Under the pieces are notes generated by a model. That model saw nothing but the letters and a program-made list of their open reading frames with translations. It made no database searches and was not told the DNA's origin. This document shows positions 36,071 through 45,917 of a stretch of DNA of 64,000 nucleotides, in pieces. The stretch lies in assembly GCF_947492455.1 (NCBI RefSeq), contig NZ_CANLNB010000002.1, positions 310,001 to 374,000 of the forward strand. The letters run 5' to 3'. The position numbers and the translations under genes were made by a program. How positions within the stretch are numbered: the first letter of the stretch is position 1; every line of letters starts with the position of its first letter. The DNA is from an uncultured Aliiroseovarius sp. (GTDB taxonomy: Bacteria; Pseudomonadota; Alphaproteobacteria; Rhodobacterales; Rhodobacteraceae).

Positions 36071-37240
36071 TTATTTGCCGGAATTGTGCATAAGTTGTGA
36101 CACGTAAAATCCATCACCGCCATCCAGCGGTGTGAATTGGCGTTCGGCTGTGATCTGGTAGCCATCACAATCACTTAGAAACGCCTGTACCTGATCCTGA
36201 TTTTCGTTTTTCAGGACCGAGCAGGTCGCATAGGCCATGCTCCCGCCTTGTGTCAGATAGGATGGCATGGCGCGCAGGATGTCCCGCTGGGCGGACTGGA
36301 TCTTGGCCAGTTTCTCGGGCGTCAAAAGCCACTTCCCATGCGGGGCACGGCGCCACGAGCCACTGCCGGAACATGGCGCGTCTGCCAGCACCAGATCGAA
36401 GCCGCCAAGCCCCTTCAGGTCACTGTGCCGGACGCATTTGATCGCAACACCGGCGCGTTCTGCCCGCACCGGGATGTCTTTCATCCGCTCCCACGACAAA
36501 TCATGGGCGGTGACATCAGCACCAAGAGCGGCCATGGCCAGTGCCTTGCCGCCACCACCTGCGCAATAGTCCAGAACCCGCATGCCGGGCTGGATGTTCA
36601 ACGCCTCGATCACGGCTTGGGACGCCGCATCCTGAAGCTCGACATAGCCGTCCAGAAAGGCGCGTGAGGTTTTGATTTTGCGCGGGTTTGTGACAACTTC
36701 CAGCGCCGTGGACGCCAGAGAAGACGGCTGCGTGTCGATCCCATCCTCGGCCAAGATCGCCGCCGCCTTCTCGCGATCGCATTTCACCATATTGGCGCGC
36801 ACGAACACGGGCGCCCGGCTGCGCAAGCTGTTCAGAACTTCATCTGCATCGGCTCCTAGGCTGCGATCAAACTCTGGCAACAGCCAGTCCGGGCAGTCCA
36901 ACGCCTGCGCGCGGGTCATCTGAGCCGTGACAGACATTTCAGGCGCAGTCAGCGCGGCAGGCGCGTGGCCTTCCCCAGTGAACAGTTCGGCCGGATCACC
37001 CCCCTGCCCGCGCAGAAGCCCGATCATCACGGCGCGTCCATCCGTGCCACCGCCAAGCGCCTTTGACGACGCCAACCGGCGCACGGCATCAAATACGTGA
37101 TCGCGGATGGCGGCCCGGTCTTTCGAGCCTGCAAACCGGTGGCTGCGCGCCCAGCCGGTCAGGGCTTGTTCGACCGGTGTGCCGGACAGATAGCTGTCCA
37201 GCACCTCGATCGCGGCGGCCACGCGGGCTCCGGGTGTCAT
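36071..37240 (-). CDS. RsmB/NOP-family RNA cytosine-C5 methyltransferase
   Basis: SAM-dependent m5C methylase, 389 residues, closest in layout to 16S rRNA methylase RsmB although the N-terminal NusB-like part (about 1-70) is short. SAM site VLDYCAGGGGKALAMAA (about 220-236), catalytic cysteines in DAPCSGSGSWRR and YATCSVLKNENQDQV. Which C5 position it modifies cannot be told. It lies 21 bp downstream of guaB on the same strand and may be cotranscribed with it; cckA follows with its own promoter region. Confidence 0.87.
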   Translation of the reverse strand: MTPGARVAAAIEVLDSYLSGTPVEQALTGWARSHRFAGSKDRAAIRDHVFDAVRRLASSKALGGGTDGRAVMIGLLRGQGGDPAELFTGEGHAPAALTAPEMSVTAQMTRAQALDCPDWLLPEFDRSLGADADEVLNSLRSRAPVFVRANMVKCDREKAAAILAEDGIDTQPSSLASTALEVVTNPRKIKTSRAFLDGYVELQDAASQAVIEALNIQPGMRVLDYCAGGGGKALAMAALGADVTAHDLSWERMKDIPVRAERAGVAIKCVRHSDLKGLGGFDLVLADAPCSGSGSWRRAPHGKWLLTPEKLAKIQSAQRDILRAMPSYLTQGGSMAYATCSVLKNENQDQVQAFLSDCDGYQITAERQFTPLDGGDGFYVSQLMHNSGK

Positions 37241-37261
37241 TGCAGGCTCTCAGTCATCTAG

Positions 37262-38746
<1,485 letters not shown>

Positions 38747-38911
38747 CTATCTCATGGGTTGGGGCATTTGGAAAGGGGGCAGGCGATATTTCTGCCCCGA
38801 AAGGCCCTGTTTTCTTTGAGGCACGCGTTTCGACGGGAAATCCGGGGTTTGACAATCGGAAATGGCCGTGAACTTCTGGGATAGAACAAATGTGAACATA
38901 GCGAGGCTGTG

Positions 38912-40096
38912 ATGGAACTCTCGACGCGCATTCAGGGCATTCTGGACGGCGGGGATGATGGCTGGGGCGTCTTCTACAAGGCGCGCGCGATGAAGGCGGC
39001 TGGTGTCGACGTGACCGAGCTGACCATCGGCGAACATGACATCCGCACCGATCCCTCGATCCTGACCGCGATGTATGAGGCCGCTGTTGGTGGTCACACC
39101 GGATACGCCGACATTCCCGGCACGCCCGCGCTGCGCGATGCGGTGGCGAAGCGCGTGGAAGAACAGAGCCATGTAGATACCAAGCGCCAAAACGTGCTGA
39201 TCACCCCCGGCGGACAAGCCGCGCTGTTTGCGGCCCATATGGCCGCCTGCGACGATGGCGACACGGCGCTGTTCATCGATCCGCACTATGCCACATATCC
39301 CGGCACACTCCGGTCGGTCGGCGCCAAGGCGGTGGCGGTGCCTGCGCGGTCTCGTGATGGGTTCCAGCCTGATCTGGACGCCGTGCGCCGTGCCGCGAAG
39401 GGCGCGAAAAGCCTCTTGATCAACACGCCGAACAACCCAACCGGTGTCATCTATTCCGACGAGACGCTGCACGGGTTGGCGCAGATCTGCCGGGACGAAG
39501 ATCTCTGGCTGATCTCGGACGAGGTCTATGACAGTCAGGTCTGGCACGGTGCCCACCTGTCCCCCCGCGCCCTGCCCGGCATGGCCGAGCGCACCTTGGT
39601 TGTCGGATCCATGTCGAAAAGCCACGCGATGACGGGTAGCCGCCTTGGCTGGATCATCGGTCCGGACGAGGCGATTGCCCATCTGGCAACGCTCGCCATC
39701 AACACCAATTACGGCGTGGCGGGCTTCATTCAGGACGCGGCGCTGTTTGCCCTGCGCCAGGGACCGGGGTTCGAGGCTGACATCGCCGCCCCCTTCCGCC
39801 GACGCCGTGACGCGGCCACGCCGCTGTTCTCGGGGCAAGAGGCCGCCCGCCTGATCCCCTCGGACGGGGACATGTATTTGATGGCGGACATCCGTGCGAC
39901 CGGCCTGTCCGGAGAAGAATTCGCCCTGCGCCTGCTGGATGAAGAACACATCGCCGTCATGCCCGGCGAAAGCTTCGGCCACGCCGCTGCGGGCCATATC
40001 CGCATTGCCATGACCATTGATGACGACCGCTTCCTAGACGCCGTTGAGCGCTTGATTTCGTTTGCGAACACATTGAGTACCGGAGGACCCCTATGA
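38912..40096 (+). CDS. Class I/II PLP aminotransferase
   Basis: Fold-type I aminotransferase, 394 residues. TGYADIPGTPALRDAVA, NTPNNPTGVIYSDETL, ISDEVYD and the PLP lysine in GSMSKSHAMTGSRLGW are conserved; the substrate arginine is in GHIRIAMT near the end. It resembles aspartate/aromatic-type enzymes; the substrate is not defined. The ATG at 38912 has GAGG upstream; a GTG codon directly before it is less likely. It overlaps the next gene by four bases (ATGA), so the two products probably act in the same pathway. Confidence 0.9.
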   Translation: MELSTRIQGILDGGDDGWGVFYKARAMKAAGVDVTELTIGEHDIRTDPSILTAMYEAAVGGHTGYADIPGTPALRDAVAKRVEEQSHVDTKRQNVLITPGGQAALFAAHMAACDDGDTALFIDPHYATYPGTLRSVGAKAVAVPARSRDGFQPDLDAVRRAAKGAKSLLINTPNNPTGVIYSDETLHGLAQICRDEDLWLISDEVYDSQVWHGAHLSPRALPGMAERTLVVGSMSKSHAMTGSRLGWIIGPDEAIAHLATLAINTNYGVAGFIQDAALFALRQGPGFEADIAAPFRRRRDAATPLFSGQEAARLIPSDGDMYLMADIRATGLSGEEFALRLLDEEHIAVMPGESFGHAAAGHIRIAMTIDDDRFLDAVERLISFANTLSTGGPL

Positions 40097-40905
40097 CCGA
40101 CAGCAATCGCGGCACCGCCTTTCGCGCCCTGCACCAAAAGGGCAATCCGTTTATACTCGCCAACGCATGGGACATCGGCAGCGCCAAGATGCTAGCGGCC
40201 TTGGGGGCGGAAGCCATCGCCACCTCCTCGGCCGCGCATGCGTTCACGCTGGGCCGTCCGGATATGGGTCATGTGACCCGAGACGAGGCGCTGGCCCATG
40301 CACAGGACTTGGTGGCGGCTGTGAACGTCCCCGTCTCCGGCGATTTTGAGAACGGCTTTGGCGACGATCCGGACACCTGCGCCGAGACCGTGAAACTGGC
40401 TTATGAGGCCGGACTGGCGGGCATCTCAATCGAAGACACCGCCCTGCCCGACGCGAAACCCTATGCCCGCGACAAGGCCATCGAACGCATCCGCGCAGCA
40501 AGCGCCGCCGCCCGCGCGCTTCCCGGTGACTTCGTGTTGGTCGCCCGTGCGGATGGCGTAATGAACGGGCAATATAATCTGTCCGAGGCGATGGCGCGGC
40601 TGAAGGGATATGAAGACGCCGGGGCGGATTGTCTTTACATCCCCCTGCCCGGCACGATCGAGGATCAGGCGGCGATTTGCGCGACGACGGATCTGCCCGT
40701 GAATGCCTTGGCGGCAGGCCCATTCACCCAACACAGCCGCGCGGATTTCGCGAAAGCAGGCGTCGCGCGGATCTCACTGGGATCCGCATTGGCGCGCGCA
40801 ACGCATCGGGTGATCTTCGACGCAGCCCACGGCATGTTCGAAGACGGAGATTTCAGCCTGTTGGGCAAAAGCATCTCAGGCGACAAGATCGACGCGCTGC
40901 TTTAG
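40093..40905 (+). CDS. Isocitrate lyase/PEP mutase superfamily protein
   Basis: 270-residue TIM-barrel enzyme of the superfamily that cleaves or forms C-C or P-C bonds next to a carboxylate. NAWDIGSAKMLAALG, SGDFENGFGDDPD (metal aspartate region) and GISIEDTALPD are present. The EDKxxxxxNS motif of true phosphoenolpyruvate mutase is absent, so phosphonate synthesis is not supported; a lyase acting on a 2-methylisocitrate- or oxaloacetate-like substrate is more likely. GGAGG lies within the end of the aminotransferase gene, with a four-base overlap. It ends tail-to-tail with the FAD monooxygenase gene. Confidence 0.86.
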   Translation: MTDSNRGTAFRALHQKGNPFILANAWDIGSAKMLAALGAEAIATSSAAHAFTLGRPDMGHVTRDEALAHAQDLVAAVNVPVSGDFENGFGDDPDTCAETVKLAYEAGLAGISIEDTALPDAKPYARDKAIERIRAASAAARALPGDFVLVARADGVMNGQYNLSEAMARLKGYEDAGADCLYIPLPGTIEDQAAICATTDLPVNALAAGPFTQHSRADFAKAGVARISLGSALARATHRVIFDAAHGMFEDGDFSLLGKSISGDKIDALL

Positions 40906-42068
40906 GCGGTGACGTCGAAGTCATAAATCCAATCATAGCGCCGCATCAACGCGTGCGGCGCAAACCGCCCGACTGTCCTGAGCGCCATATGCCCCGCGCT
41001 GCGCACCAGCGGATTGGCATAGTGATAGTTGCGCGCGTTTTTGTGCGCCTCGGCGACGATCTTGGCGGTACGAGGGCGGCGTTTGTCTTGATAGACCGCA
41101 GGGCCACGCTCGACCCCGAACCGATCTAGACAGTCGGCCAGCACCCATGCGTCCTCAAGCGCCATGACGGCGCCCTGTGCCATGAAGGGCAAGGTTGGGT
41201 GCGCCGCATCGCCCAGCAACACCGCCTGCCCCTGATGCCAATGCTCGGCCACCGGGTGTAGGAACAGCCCCCAGATATGCGCCTCGTCCACGCGTTCCAG
41301 AAGCGCCATCGCATCGTCACAAAAGCCCGAGAATGCCGCCAACAGATTGGCGGGATCATCCTTGTGAAACCAACCTTCCGCGGCCCATGTATCGCGTTCT
41401 TCCACGGCGACGATATTGACCACGCTGCCTTCACGCAGCGGATAGGTCACCATGTGACGCCCCGGTCCCATGAACACGGTGGCCTCAGACTGTTCGCGCC
41501 CCGTGGCAGGCACCAGCGCGCGCCACGCCACCTGCCCGGTGAACTCTGGCGAGGCCGGACCATTCAGCGCCGCGCGCATCACGGAATGCAGCCCGTCCGC
41601 ACCCACCACGAACCCCATATTGACGGGATCTTGGCCGTCCAGCGTTACCTTGGTGCCATCCGCCCCCGGTTGCACCGCCTGAACCCGCTGTCCACATGTG
41701 ACCGTAACGCCCGCATCCAGCGCGGCCTCGTACAGCAGCTTTTGAAGATCTGCGCGGTGGTACAGAAGGAACGTCTCGCCCGGCTTCAATTTGCTGAAAT
41801 CCAGATCCAGAACACCGTGCCCGGACACTCCGTCACGTAGCCAGACACCCTGCCCACGCACAGCCTGCGCGCGTGCTTTGTCGCCCAGCCCCAAGGCGTC
41901 CAACACGCGTACACCGTTCGGGCTGATCTGAAACCCGGCGCCGACCTCGGTGATGGCCGGGGCTTGTTCCAGAACGGTTACTGCCGCGCCACGTTGAGCC
42001 AAGGCAACGGCCGCTGCCAACCCGCCAATCCCGGCGCCCAAAATGGTGATTTGCTGATCCTTGATCAT
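40902..42068 (-). CDS. FAD-dependent monooxygenase (salicylate hydroxylase-like)
   Basis: Group A flavoprotein hydroxylase, 388 residues. Rossmann motif GAGIGGLAAAVALAQRG (about 11-27), DG motif GFVVGADGLHSVMR (about 155) and GD motif VLLGDAAHPTLPFMAQGA (about 280-297). Homologues hydroxylate aromatic acids, but some act on other substrates. No aromatic catabolic gene is nearby, so the substrate is open. Its stop codon overlaps that of the upstream convergent gene. It is 162 bp downstream of dksA on the same strand. Confidence 0.9.
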   Translation of the reverse strand: MIKDQQITILGAGIGGLAAAVALAQRGAAVTVLEQAPAITEVGAGFQISPNGVRVLDALGLGDKARAQAVRGQGVWLRDGVSGHGVLDLDFSKLKPGETFLLYHRADLQKLLYEAALDAGVTVTCGQRVQAVQPGADGTKVTLDGQDPVNMGFVVGADGLHSVMRAALNGPASPEFTGQVAWRALVPATGREQSEATVFMGPGRHMVTYPLREGSVVNIVAVEERDTWAAEGWFHKDDPANLLAAFSGFCDDAMALLERVDEAHIWGLFLHPVAEHWHQGQAVLLGDAAHPTLPFMAQGAVMALEDAWVLADCLDRFGVERGPAVYQDKRRPRTAKIVAEAHKNARNYHYANPLVRSAGHMALRTVGRFAPHALMRRYDWIYDFDVTA

Positions 42069-42101
42069 GCCTTGCCGTCCCTGCTCAGCGTCTGCGTTAT
42101 C

Positions 42102-42153
42102 GTTGAAGCTCTGCCCCCTTCAACGACAAAGGCGACGGTAAGCCCGCCGCCTT
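42102..42153 (-). terminator. Two hairpins after dksA, possible terminator
   Basis: GTTGAAG/CTTCAAC (42102-42124) and AAAGGCGACGG/CCGCCGCCTTT with one mismatch (42128-42153). A T-run is poor, so termination or attenuation before the monooxygenase gene is uncertain. Confidence 0.4.
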
Positions 42154-42230
42154 TGTGACATGGTTCTTTTTCCAAAGGTACGTGACAAATCGCGCCGTCC
42201 TCCAACTCGCGCGGTGCACGTGGCCCCGGA

Positions 42231-42653
42231 TCAGTCGTCGCGGTGCACTTTTTCGCGGCGCTCGTGACGTTCCTGTGCCTCAAGGCTCAGCGTCGCGATC
42301 GGGCGTGCATCCAGACGCTTCAGCGAGATCGGCTCGCCTGTGTCTTCGCAATAGCCGTATTCACCTTCGTCGATCCGGCGCAGCGCCTGATCAATCTTGG
42401 ACACAAGCTTGCGTGCGCGGTCGCGGGTGCGCAGTTCCAACGCACGGTCCGTCTCTTCCGAGGCGCGATCCGCGATGTCAGGAATGTTGCGCGTGCTGTC
42501 TTGCAGGCCTTCGATCGTGTGGCGGCTTTCGTCCAGAAGCTCTGCCTTCCACGCTTCAAGTTTACGCCGGAAGTACTCCAGCTGCCTGTCATTCATAAAC
42601 GGTTCGTCTTCTGCTGGCCGATAATCGTCGGACAGGAAAGTCTCGGCTTTCAT
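42231..42653 (-). CDS. dksA: DksA-type RNA polymerase regulator with one zinc-finger cysteine
   Basis: Secondary-channel factor that acts with ppGpp on RNA polymerase; 140 residues from ATG 42653 with GGAG six bases before it. A coiled coil (about 25-95) carries the tip motif D59-x-x-D62-x-A64 in DIADRASEE. The globular end has EYGYCEDTGEPISLKRLDARPI: only C102 remains of the four zinc cysteines (positions equivalent to the others are T, and S/A in TLSLEAQ). The Rhodobacter sphaeroides DksA is also known to work without the four-cysteine finger, so this is a natural variant. A C-terminal charged helix follows. Confidence 0.93.
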   Translation of the reverse strand: MKAETFLSDDYRPAEDEPFMNDRQLEYFRRKLEAWKAELLDESRHTIEGLQDSTRNIPDIADRASEETDRALELRTRDRARKLVSKIDQALRRIDEGEYGYCEDTGEPISLKRLDARPIATLSLEAQERHERREKVHRDD

Positions 42654-42975
42654 ACCAACTCCCTCTACTACCGGATCGCGGTTCCTGGAGACCTTTTCGC
42701 CAGTAAGCGCCCGGTTTCTTCTGGCGCTGATGTACACCCGCTAACATGGAATGTCACGCCTGAAAAACTTAACCCCATAAAGCATTTCGGCACTTTCAAC
42801 TAAGCTACTGATAGCGCATGACATCTCGTGTTCACTTTGTAGGCATCTTGGCCAAGGAATGCGCAACCAAGGATTTCAATTCGGCGTCGTAGCGTCAAAG
42901 CGCCTTGGCCTTGCCAAAATGGGCTGCTCCGTTTACCTCGTCACACATCGTACGCACCGGATGTAAGGAATGGGC
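42654..42975. other. Divergent region between dksA and moxR
   Basis: 322 bp without a family-like frame. It must hold promoters for both directions, but I find no convincing -35/-10 pair, palindrome or terminator. Confidence 0.4.
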
Positions 42976-43821
42976 ATGACCAATCGCTTTGACGGAACCG
43001 ACAGCTATGTGGCCACAGATGACCTGAAGGTCGCCGTGAACGCGGCCGTGACCTTGGAACGTCCGCTTCTGGTAAAAGGCGAACCCGGCACCGGCAAGAC
43101 CGAGCTGGCGCTTCAGGTCGCAAGTGCCCTTGGTGCGCGCATGATCGAGTGGAACATCAAGTCCACCACCAAAGCGCAACAGGGTCTCTATGAGTATGAC
43201 GCGGTCAGCCGTCTGCGCGACAGCCAGTTGGGCGACGAGCGTGTGCATGACGTTAAAAACTACATCAAGCGCGGCAAGCTGTGGGAGGCGTTCGAGGCCG
43301 ACGAACGTGTCGTTCTGCTGATTGACGAAATCGACAAGGCCGATATCGAGTTCCCGAACGACCTGCTGCAAGAGCTGGATAAGATGGAGTTTCACGTCTA
43401 CGAAACCGGCGAAACCATCAAGGCCCGCCATCGCCCGATCATCATCATCACCTCGAACAACGAAAAGGAACTGCCCGACGCGTTCCTGCGCCGCTGTTTC
43501 TTCCACTATATCCGCTTCCCAGATGCCGACACCATGTCGCGCATCGTCGAGGTACACCACCCGGGCATCAAGCCGCGTCTGCTGACTGAGGCGCTGACCC
43601 AATTCTATGAAATCCGCGAACAGCCCGGCCTGAAGAAAAAGCCGTCGACATCGGAGGTGCTGGACTGGCTGAAGTTGCTTCTGGCCGAGGACATCGACCC
43701 GGCCGAGCTGAAGCGCGACGGCGCAAGCGCGCTGCCCACATTGCATGGGGCGCTGCTCAAGAACGAACAGGACGTGCACCTGTTTGAACGACTGGCGTTC
43801 ATGGCACGCGGTCAGCGCTAA
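42976..43821 (+). CDS. MoxR-type AAA+ ATPase
   Basis: Chaperone-like ATPase of the MoxR group, 281 residues. Walker A VKGEPGTGKTELAL (about 32-45), Walker B VVLLIDEIDKAD (about 113-124), sensor 1 IIITSNNEKELPDAFLRRC and the C-terminal lid (about 200-280). MoxR proteins work with VWA-domain partners to mature or insert metals into protein complexes. The CoxE-like VWA partner is here at 45918-47102, not adjacent. Start 42976 has AAGGA with six-base spacing; the ATG at 42970 would leave no spacing. Followed by an 11-bp inverted repeat. Confidence 0.92.
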   Translation: MTNRFDGTDSYVATDDLKVAVNAAVTLERPLLVKGEPGTGKTELALQVASALGARMIEWNIKSTTKAQQGLYEYDAVSRLRDSQLGDERVHDVKNYIKRGKLWEAFEADERVVLLIDEIDKADIEFPNDLLQELDKMEFHVYETGETIKARHRPIIIITSNNEKELPDAFLRRCFFHYIRFPDADTMSRIVEVHHPGIKPRLLTEALTQFYEIREQPGLKKKPSTSEVLDWLKLLLAEDIDPAELKRDGASALPTLHGALLKNEQDVHLFERLAFMARGQR

Positions 43822-43843
43822 GCCAGCACAGAATTCTCTATGT

Positions 43844-43878
43844 TTTCAGGCGTTGTCCCGTTCAGGGAACGCCTGAAA
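43844..43878. terminator. Inverted repeat after moxR
   Basis: TTTCAGGCGTT (43844-43854) and AACGCCTGAAA (43868-43878), perfect 11-bp arms with a 13-base loop. There is no T-run, so it may be a Rho-assisted or structural end between moxR and the DUF1059 remnant. Confidence 0.45.
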
Positions 43879-43903
43879 CCCGTCCGGCTTCGGACAGCAT
43901 TCC

Positions 43904-44104
43904 CTAGACCGTCACCGGTTTGATCAGCGTGCCCAAATAGTCGCGCGTGGCTTGGTCCCAATCCGCCGGATCCTCATCATGCGCGACCCGGGCGTGCAGC
44001 TCCATCAGCTTCTAGACTTCCTCTTTGCTCTCTGCAACGACACTGGCCGGGCAGGCCTCCATCCCCTCGCAGTCTCGGCATGCATATGCGTAAGCGTTGG
44101 TCAT
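43904..44104 (-). pseudogene. Decayed DUF1059 gene
   Basis: A 201-bp minus-strand relic. From ATG 44104 (with GGGAGG nine bases upstream) it reads MTNAYAYACRDCEGMEACPA, typical of DUF1059. Then a two-base insertion (duplicated GT near 44038) shifts the frame and a TGA follows at 44003-44005. In the shifted, ancestral frame one reads VAESKEEV, a TAG at 44010-44012, then KLMELHARVA. A two-base deletion near 43981 restores the original frame for HDEDPADWDQATRDYLGTLIK up to the TAG at 43904. Three lesions make recent sequencing error unlikely, though raw reads should confirm. DUF1059 function is unknown. Confidence 0.82.
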
Positions 44105-44309
44105 TTTCCCATCCTCCCAACACCGATAATAGCACATCTGCCCACTCCTCGAATCGCAGGTTCCTTACGTCTCGCGCTTTTTCCTTTGAGAAATCGGCGC
44201 CCTTCCCGCACGATAGCTAAGCTTGGGGCACAAACGCCCGCTTCTGGCAGATCTCATTCGCTGCGACCCGCCTGTGTGCCGGGTCCGCTAGCTTTGGAAG
44301 GAACTTAGT

Positions 44310-45704
44310 ATGTGGGCTTGTCGCCGCGCAGTCCTGATCCCGATGGCCTTGTTGCTGGCTGGCTGTATGGCTGCGACACCCACGCCGCGCCCTACAAGCC
44401 CGGACGAGGTCGCCACCCGGCGCGTAGGCCTTCCAGCCTCCCTACCCGCCATGAAGGCCTTTCCCGCCACGCGGGGCACGCATCCTATCCGTTCGAACAG
44501 TTTGATCATGGGCGATTTTCTGGATCTCAGCTTTCAGCTGGAAAGCGGACGCCCCCTGCCTGTCTTGTCGCGTTTCGAAGGCCCAATCTATGTCACCGTA
44601 GCGGGACGCGCACCTGCCCGCATGCAGGCCGATCTGGACCAGCTTCTGGGGCGGCTGCGGCACGAGGCCGGGATCAACATTCGTCGTGGAGCGGGGGCGT
44701 CGGGTGGCCAGATTACCATCGAAATGGTCCCCAAGCGCACCCTGCAACGCCATGTGCCCCACGCCGCCTGTTTCGTGGCACCCAACGTGGCGGGCTGGGG
44801 TGACTACCTGCGCCATCGCGGCTCGGCGCGTACCGATTGGACACGGATGCGGCAACGCGCGCAGATGACCGTAGTTATCCCCTCTGACGTTAGCCCGCAA
44901 GAAATGAGGGATTGCCTGCACGAAGAAATCGCTCAGGCGCTGGGCCCGGTGAATGACCTGTATCGGCTGGAGAACAGCGTCTTTAACGATGACAACTTCC
45001 ACACGGTGCTGACCGGTTTCGACATGCTGATCCTACGCACTTACTACGCGCCCGAGCTACATTCGGGTATGTCACGCGCCGACGTCACGCAACGCCTTCC
45101 CGGAATGCTGAAGCGGCTTAATCCCACGGGCGGGACCGGTGCACCGCGCGTGACACCCCCCACGCCCCAGGCCTGGAAGCGCGCCATTGCCGATGCACTG
45201 GGACCGCGTAAACCGTTCGCACAGCGCAAGGCGGCTGCCCTGCGCGCCGTCTCGATCGCGCGGCAAAAGGGATGGCAGGGCAATCGGCTGGCCTTCAGCC
45301 TGTATGCGCTGGGCCAAACACACATACAATCTGACAGCAAGCTCGCCTTTGCAGCCTTCCAAGAAGCAAGCGCGCTCTATCGCGAGCGCGCGGGCACCGA
45401 TGTACATGCGGCGCATATCGGTGTTCAAATGGCCGCCTATGCACTTTCCGCGGGCCACTTGGATCAGGCCATCGCGACCGTTAACCGTCACCTTCCCGCC
45501 GTTCGTCAGGCCCAAAACGCAGCCCTGTTGTCGACGCTGATGATGATCAAGGCCGAGGCGCTGGATCGCCAAGGAAACGCAAGTGACGCTGCGCGCCTAC
45601 GGCTCGACAGTCTGGGCTGGGCGCGGTATGGCTTTGGCTCGAACGCTCAGGTGGGCGCACGGCTTCGCGAGATCGCAGCCATTGCGCCCAGTTCGGCAAG
45701 ATGA
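44310..45704 (+). CDS. DUF2927 lipoprotein with HEE motif
   Basis: 464-residue exported lipoprotein: lipobox LLAGC with C19. The DUF2927 domain (about 60-265) includes a conserved CLHEEIAQALG (H204-E205-E206) followed by NDLYRLENSVFNDDNFHTVLT. This recalls zinc peptidases, but the second histidine of HExxH is glutamine, so peptidase activity is only a possibility. A helical repeat region (about 295-460) looks TPR-like. AAGGAA lies six bases before the ATG. It sits between the moxR and VWA genes with a small membrane protein gene, a setting that suggests an envelope job linked to the MoxR/VWA machine. Confidence 0.85.
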   Translation: MWACRRAVLIPMALLLAGCMAATPTPRPTSPDEVATRRVGLPASLPAMKAFPATRGTHPIRSNSLIMGDFLDLSFQLESGRPLPVLSRFEGPIYVTVAGRAPARMQADLDQLLGRLRHEAGINIRRGAGASGGQITIEMVPKRTLQRHVPHAACFVAPNVAGWGDYLRHRGSARTDWTRMRQRAQMTVVIPSDVSPQEMRDCLHEEIAQALGPVNDLYRLENSVFNDDNFHTVLTGFDMLILRTYYAPELHSGMSRADVTQRLPGMLKRLNPTGGTGAPRVTPPTPQAWKRAIADALGPRKPFAQRKAAALRAVSIARQKGWQGNRLAFSLYALGQTHIQSDSKLAFAAFQEASALYRERAGTDVHAAHIGVQMAAYALSAGHLDQAIATVNRHLPAVRQAQNAALLSTLMMIKAEALDRQGNASDAARLRLDSLGWARYGFGSNAQVGARLREIAAIAPSSAR

Positions 45705-45709
45705 CAGGC

Positions 45710-45724
45710 CCCCGCGACGCGGGG
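45710..45724 (+). repeat. Short GC-rich inverted repeat
   Basis: CCCCGCG-A-CGCGGGG six bases after the DUF2927 stop and 22 bases before the small membrane protein gene; a possible transcript-stability hairpin. Confidence 0.4.
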
Positions 45725-45746
45725 ACGATAGGCCAGGGATGCGAAA

Positions 45747-45908
45747 ATGATTGTAATTGTGGCTTTTGTGGTTGGCGCAACCTTCGGTGCGCTGCGGGCA
45801 AAGAAACGCGGCGGAAACCGGCTGGATATGGCGCAATATGGGGCGGTCTACGGCATCGTTCTGGCGCTGATCGCGACCTTCATCACCATCATGATCACCC
45901 GAGCCTAA
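45747..45908 (+). CDS. 53-residue two-helix membrane protein
   Basis: MIVIVAFVVGATFGALRAKK then a basic loop and GAVYGIVLALIATFITIMI: two membrane helices joined by a positively charged turn with GGNRLDMAQYG. It begins 42 bp after the DUF2927 gene (AGGGA upstream of ATG 45747) and ends nine bases before the VWA gene, so it is almost surely in the same operon. I recall similar short proteins at this place in other Rhodobacterales under unreliable names such as apolipoprotein acyltransferase; at 53 residues it cannot be that enzyme. It is a good candidate membrane anchor for the VWA/MoxR pair. Confidence 0.78.
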   Translation: MIVIVAFVVGATFGALRAKKRGGNRLDMAQYGAVYGIVLALIATFITIMITRA

Positions 45909-45917
45909 GGCCCGCCC

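Noticed and set aside
38884-38897. GAAC-N6-GAAC before the aminotransferase gene as a possible SOS box
   Set aside because: The alphaproteobacterial box needs N7; spacing is one base short and a third GAAC nearby is also wrongly spaced.
40093-40905. Phosphonate biosynthesis (PEP mutase plus aminotransferase)
   Set aside because: The EDKxxxxxNS motif of true PEP mutase is missing and no phosphonopyruvate decarboxylase is nearby.
42065-42283. 72-codon minus-strand frame between dksA and the monooxygenase gene, ending in an ATGA overlap with the latter
   Set aside because: It begins inside dksA, its ATG has no ribosome site, its middle is formed by two hairpins, and it has no recognisable domain. 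The overlap is probably chance.
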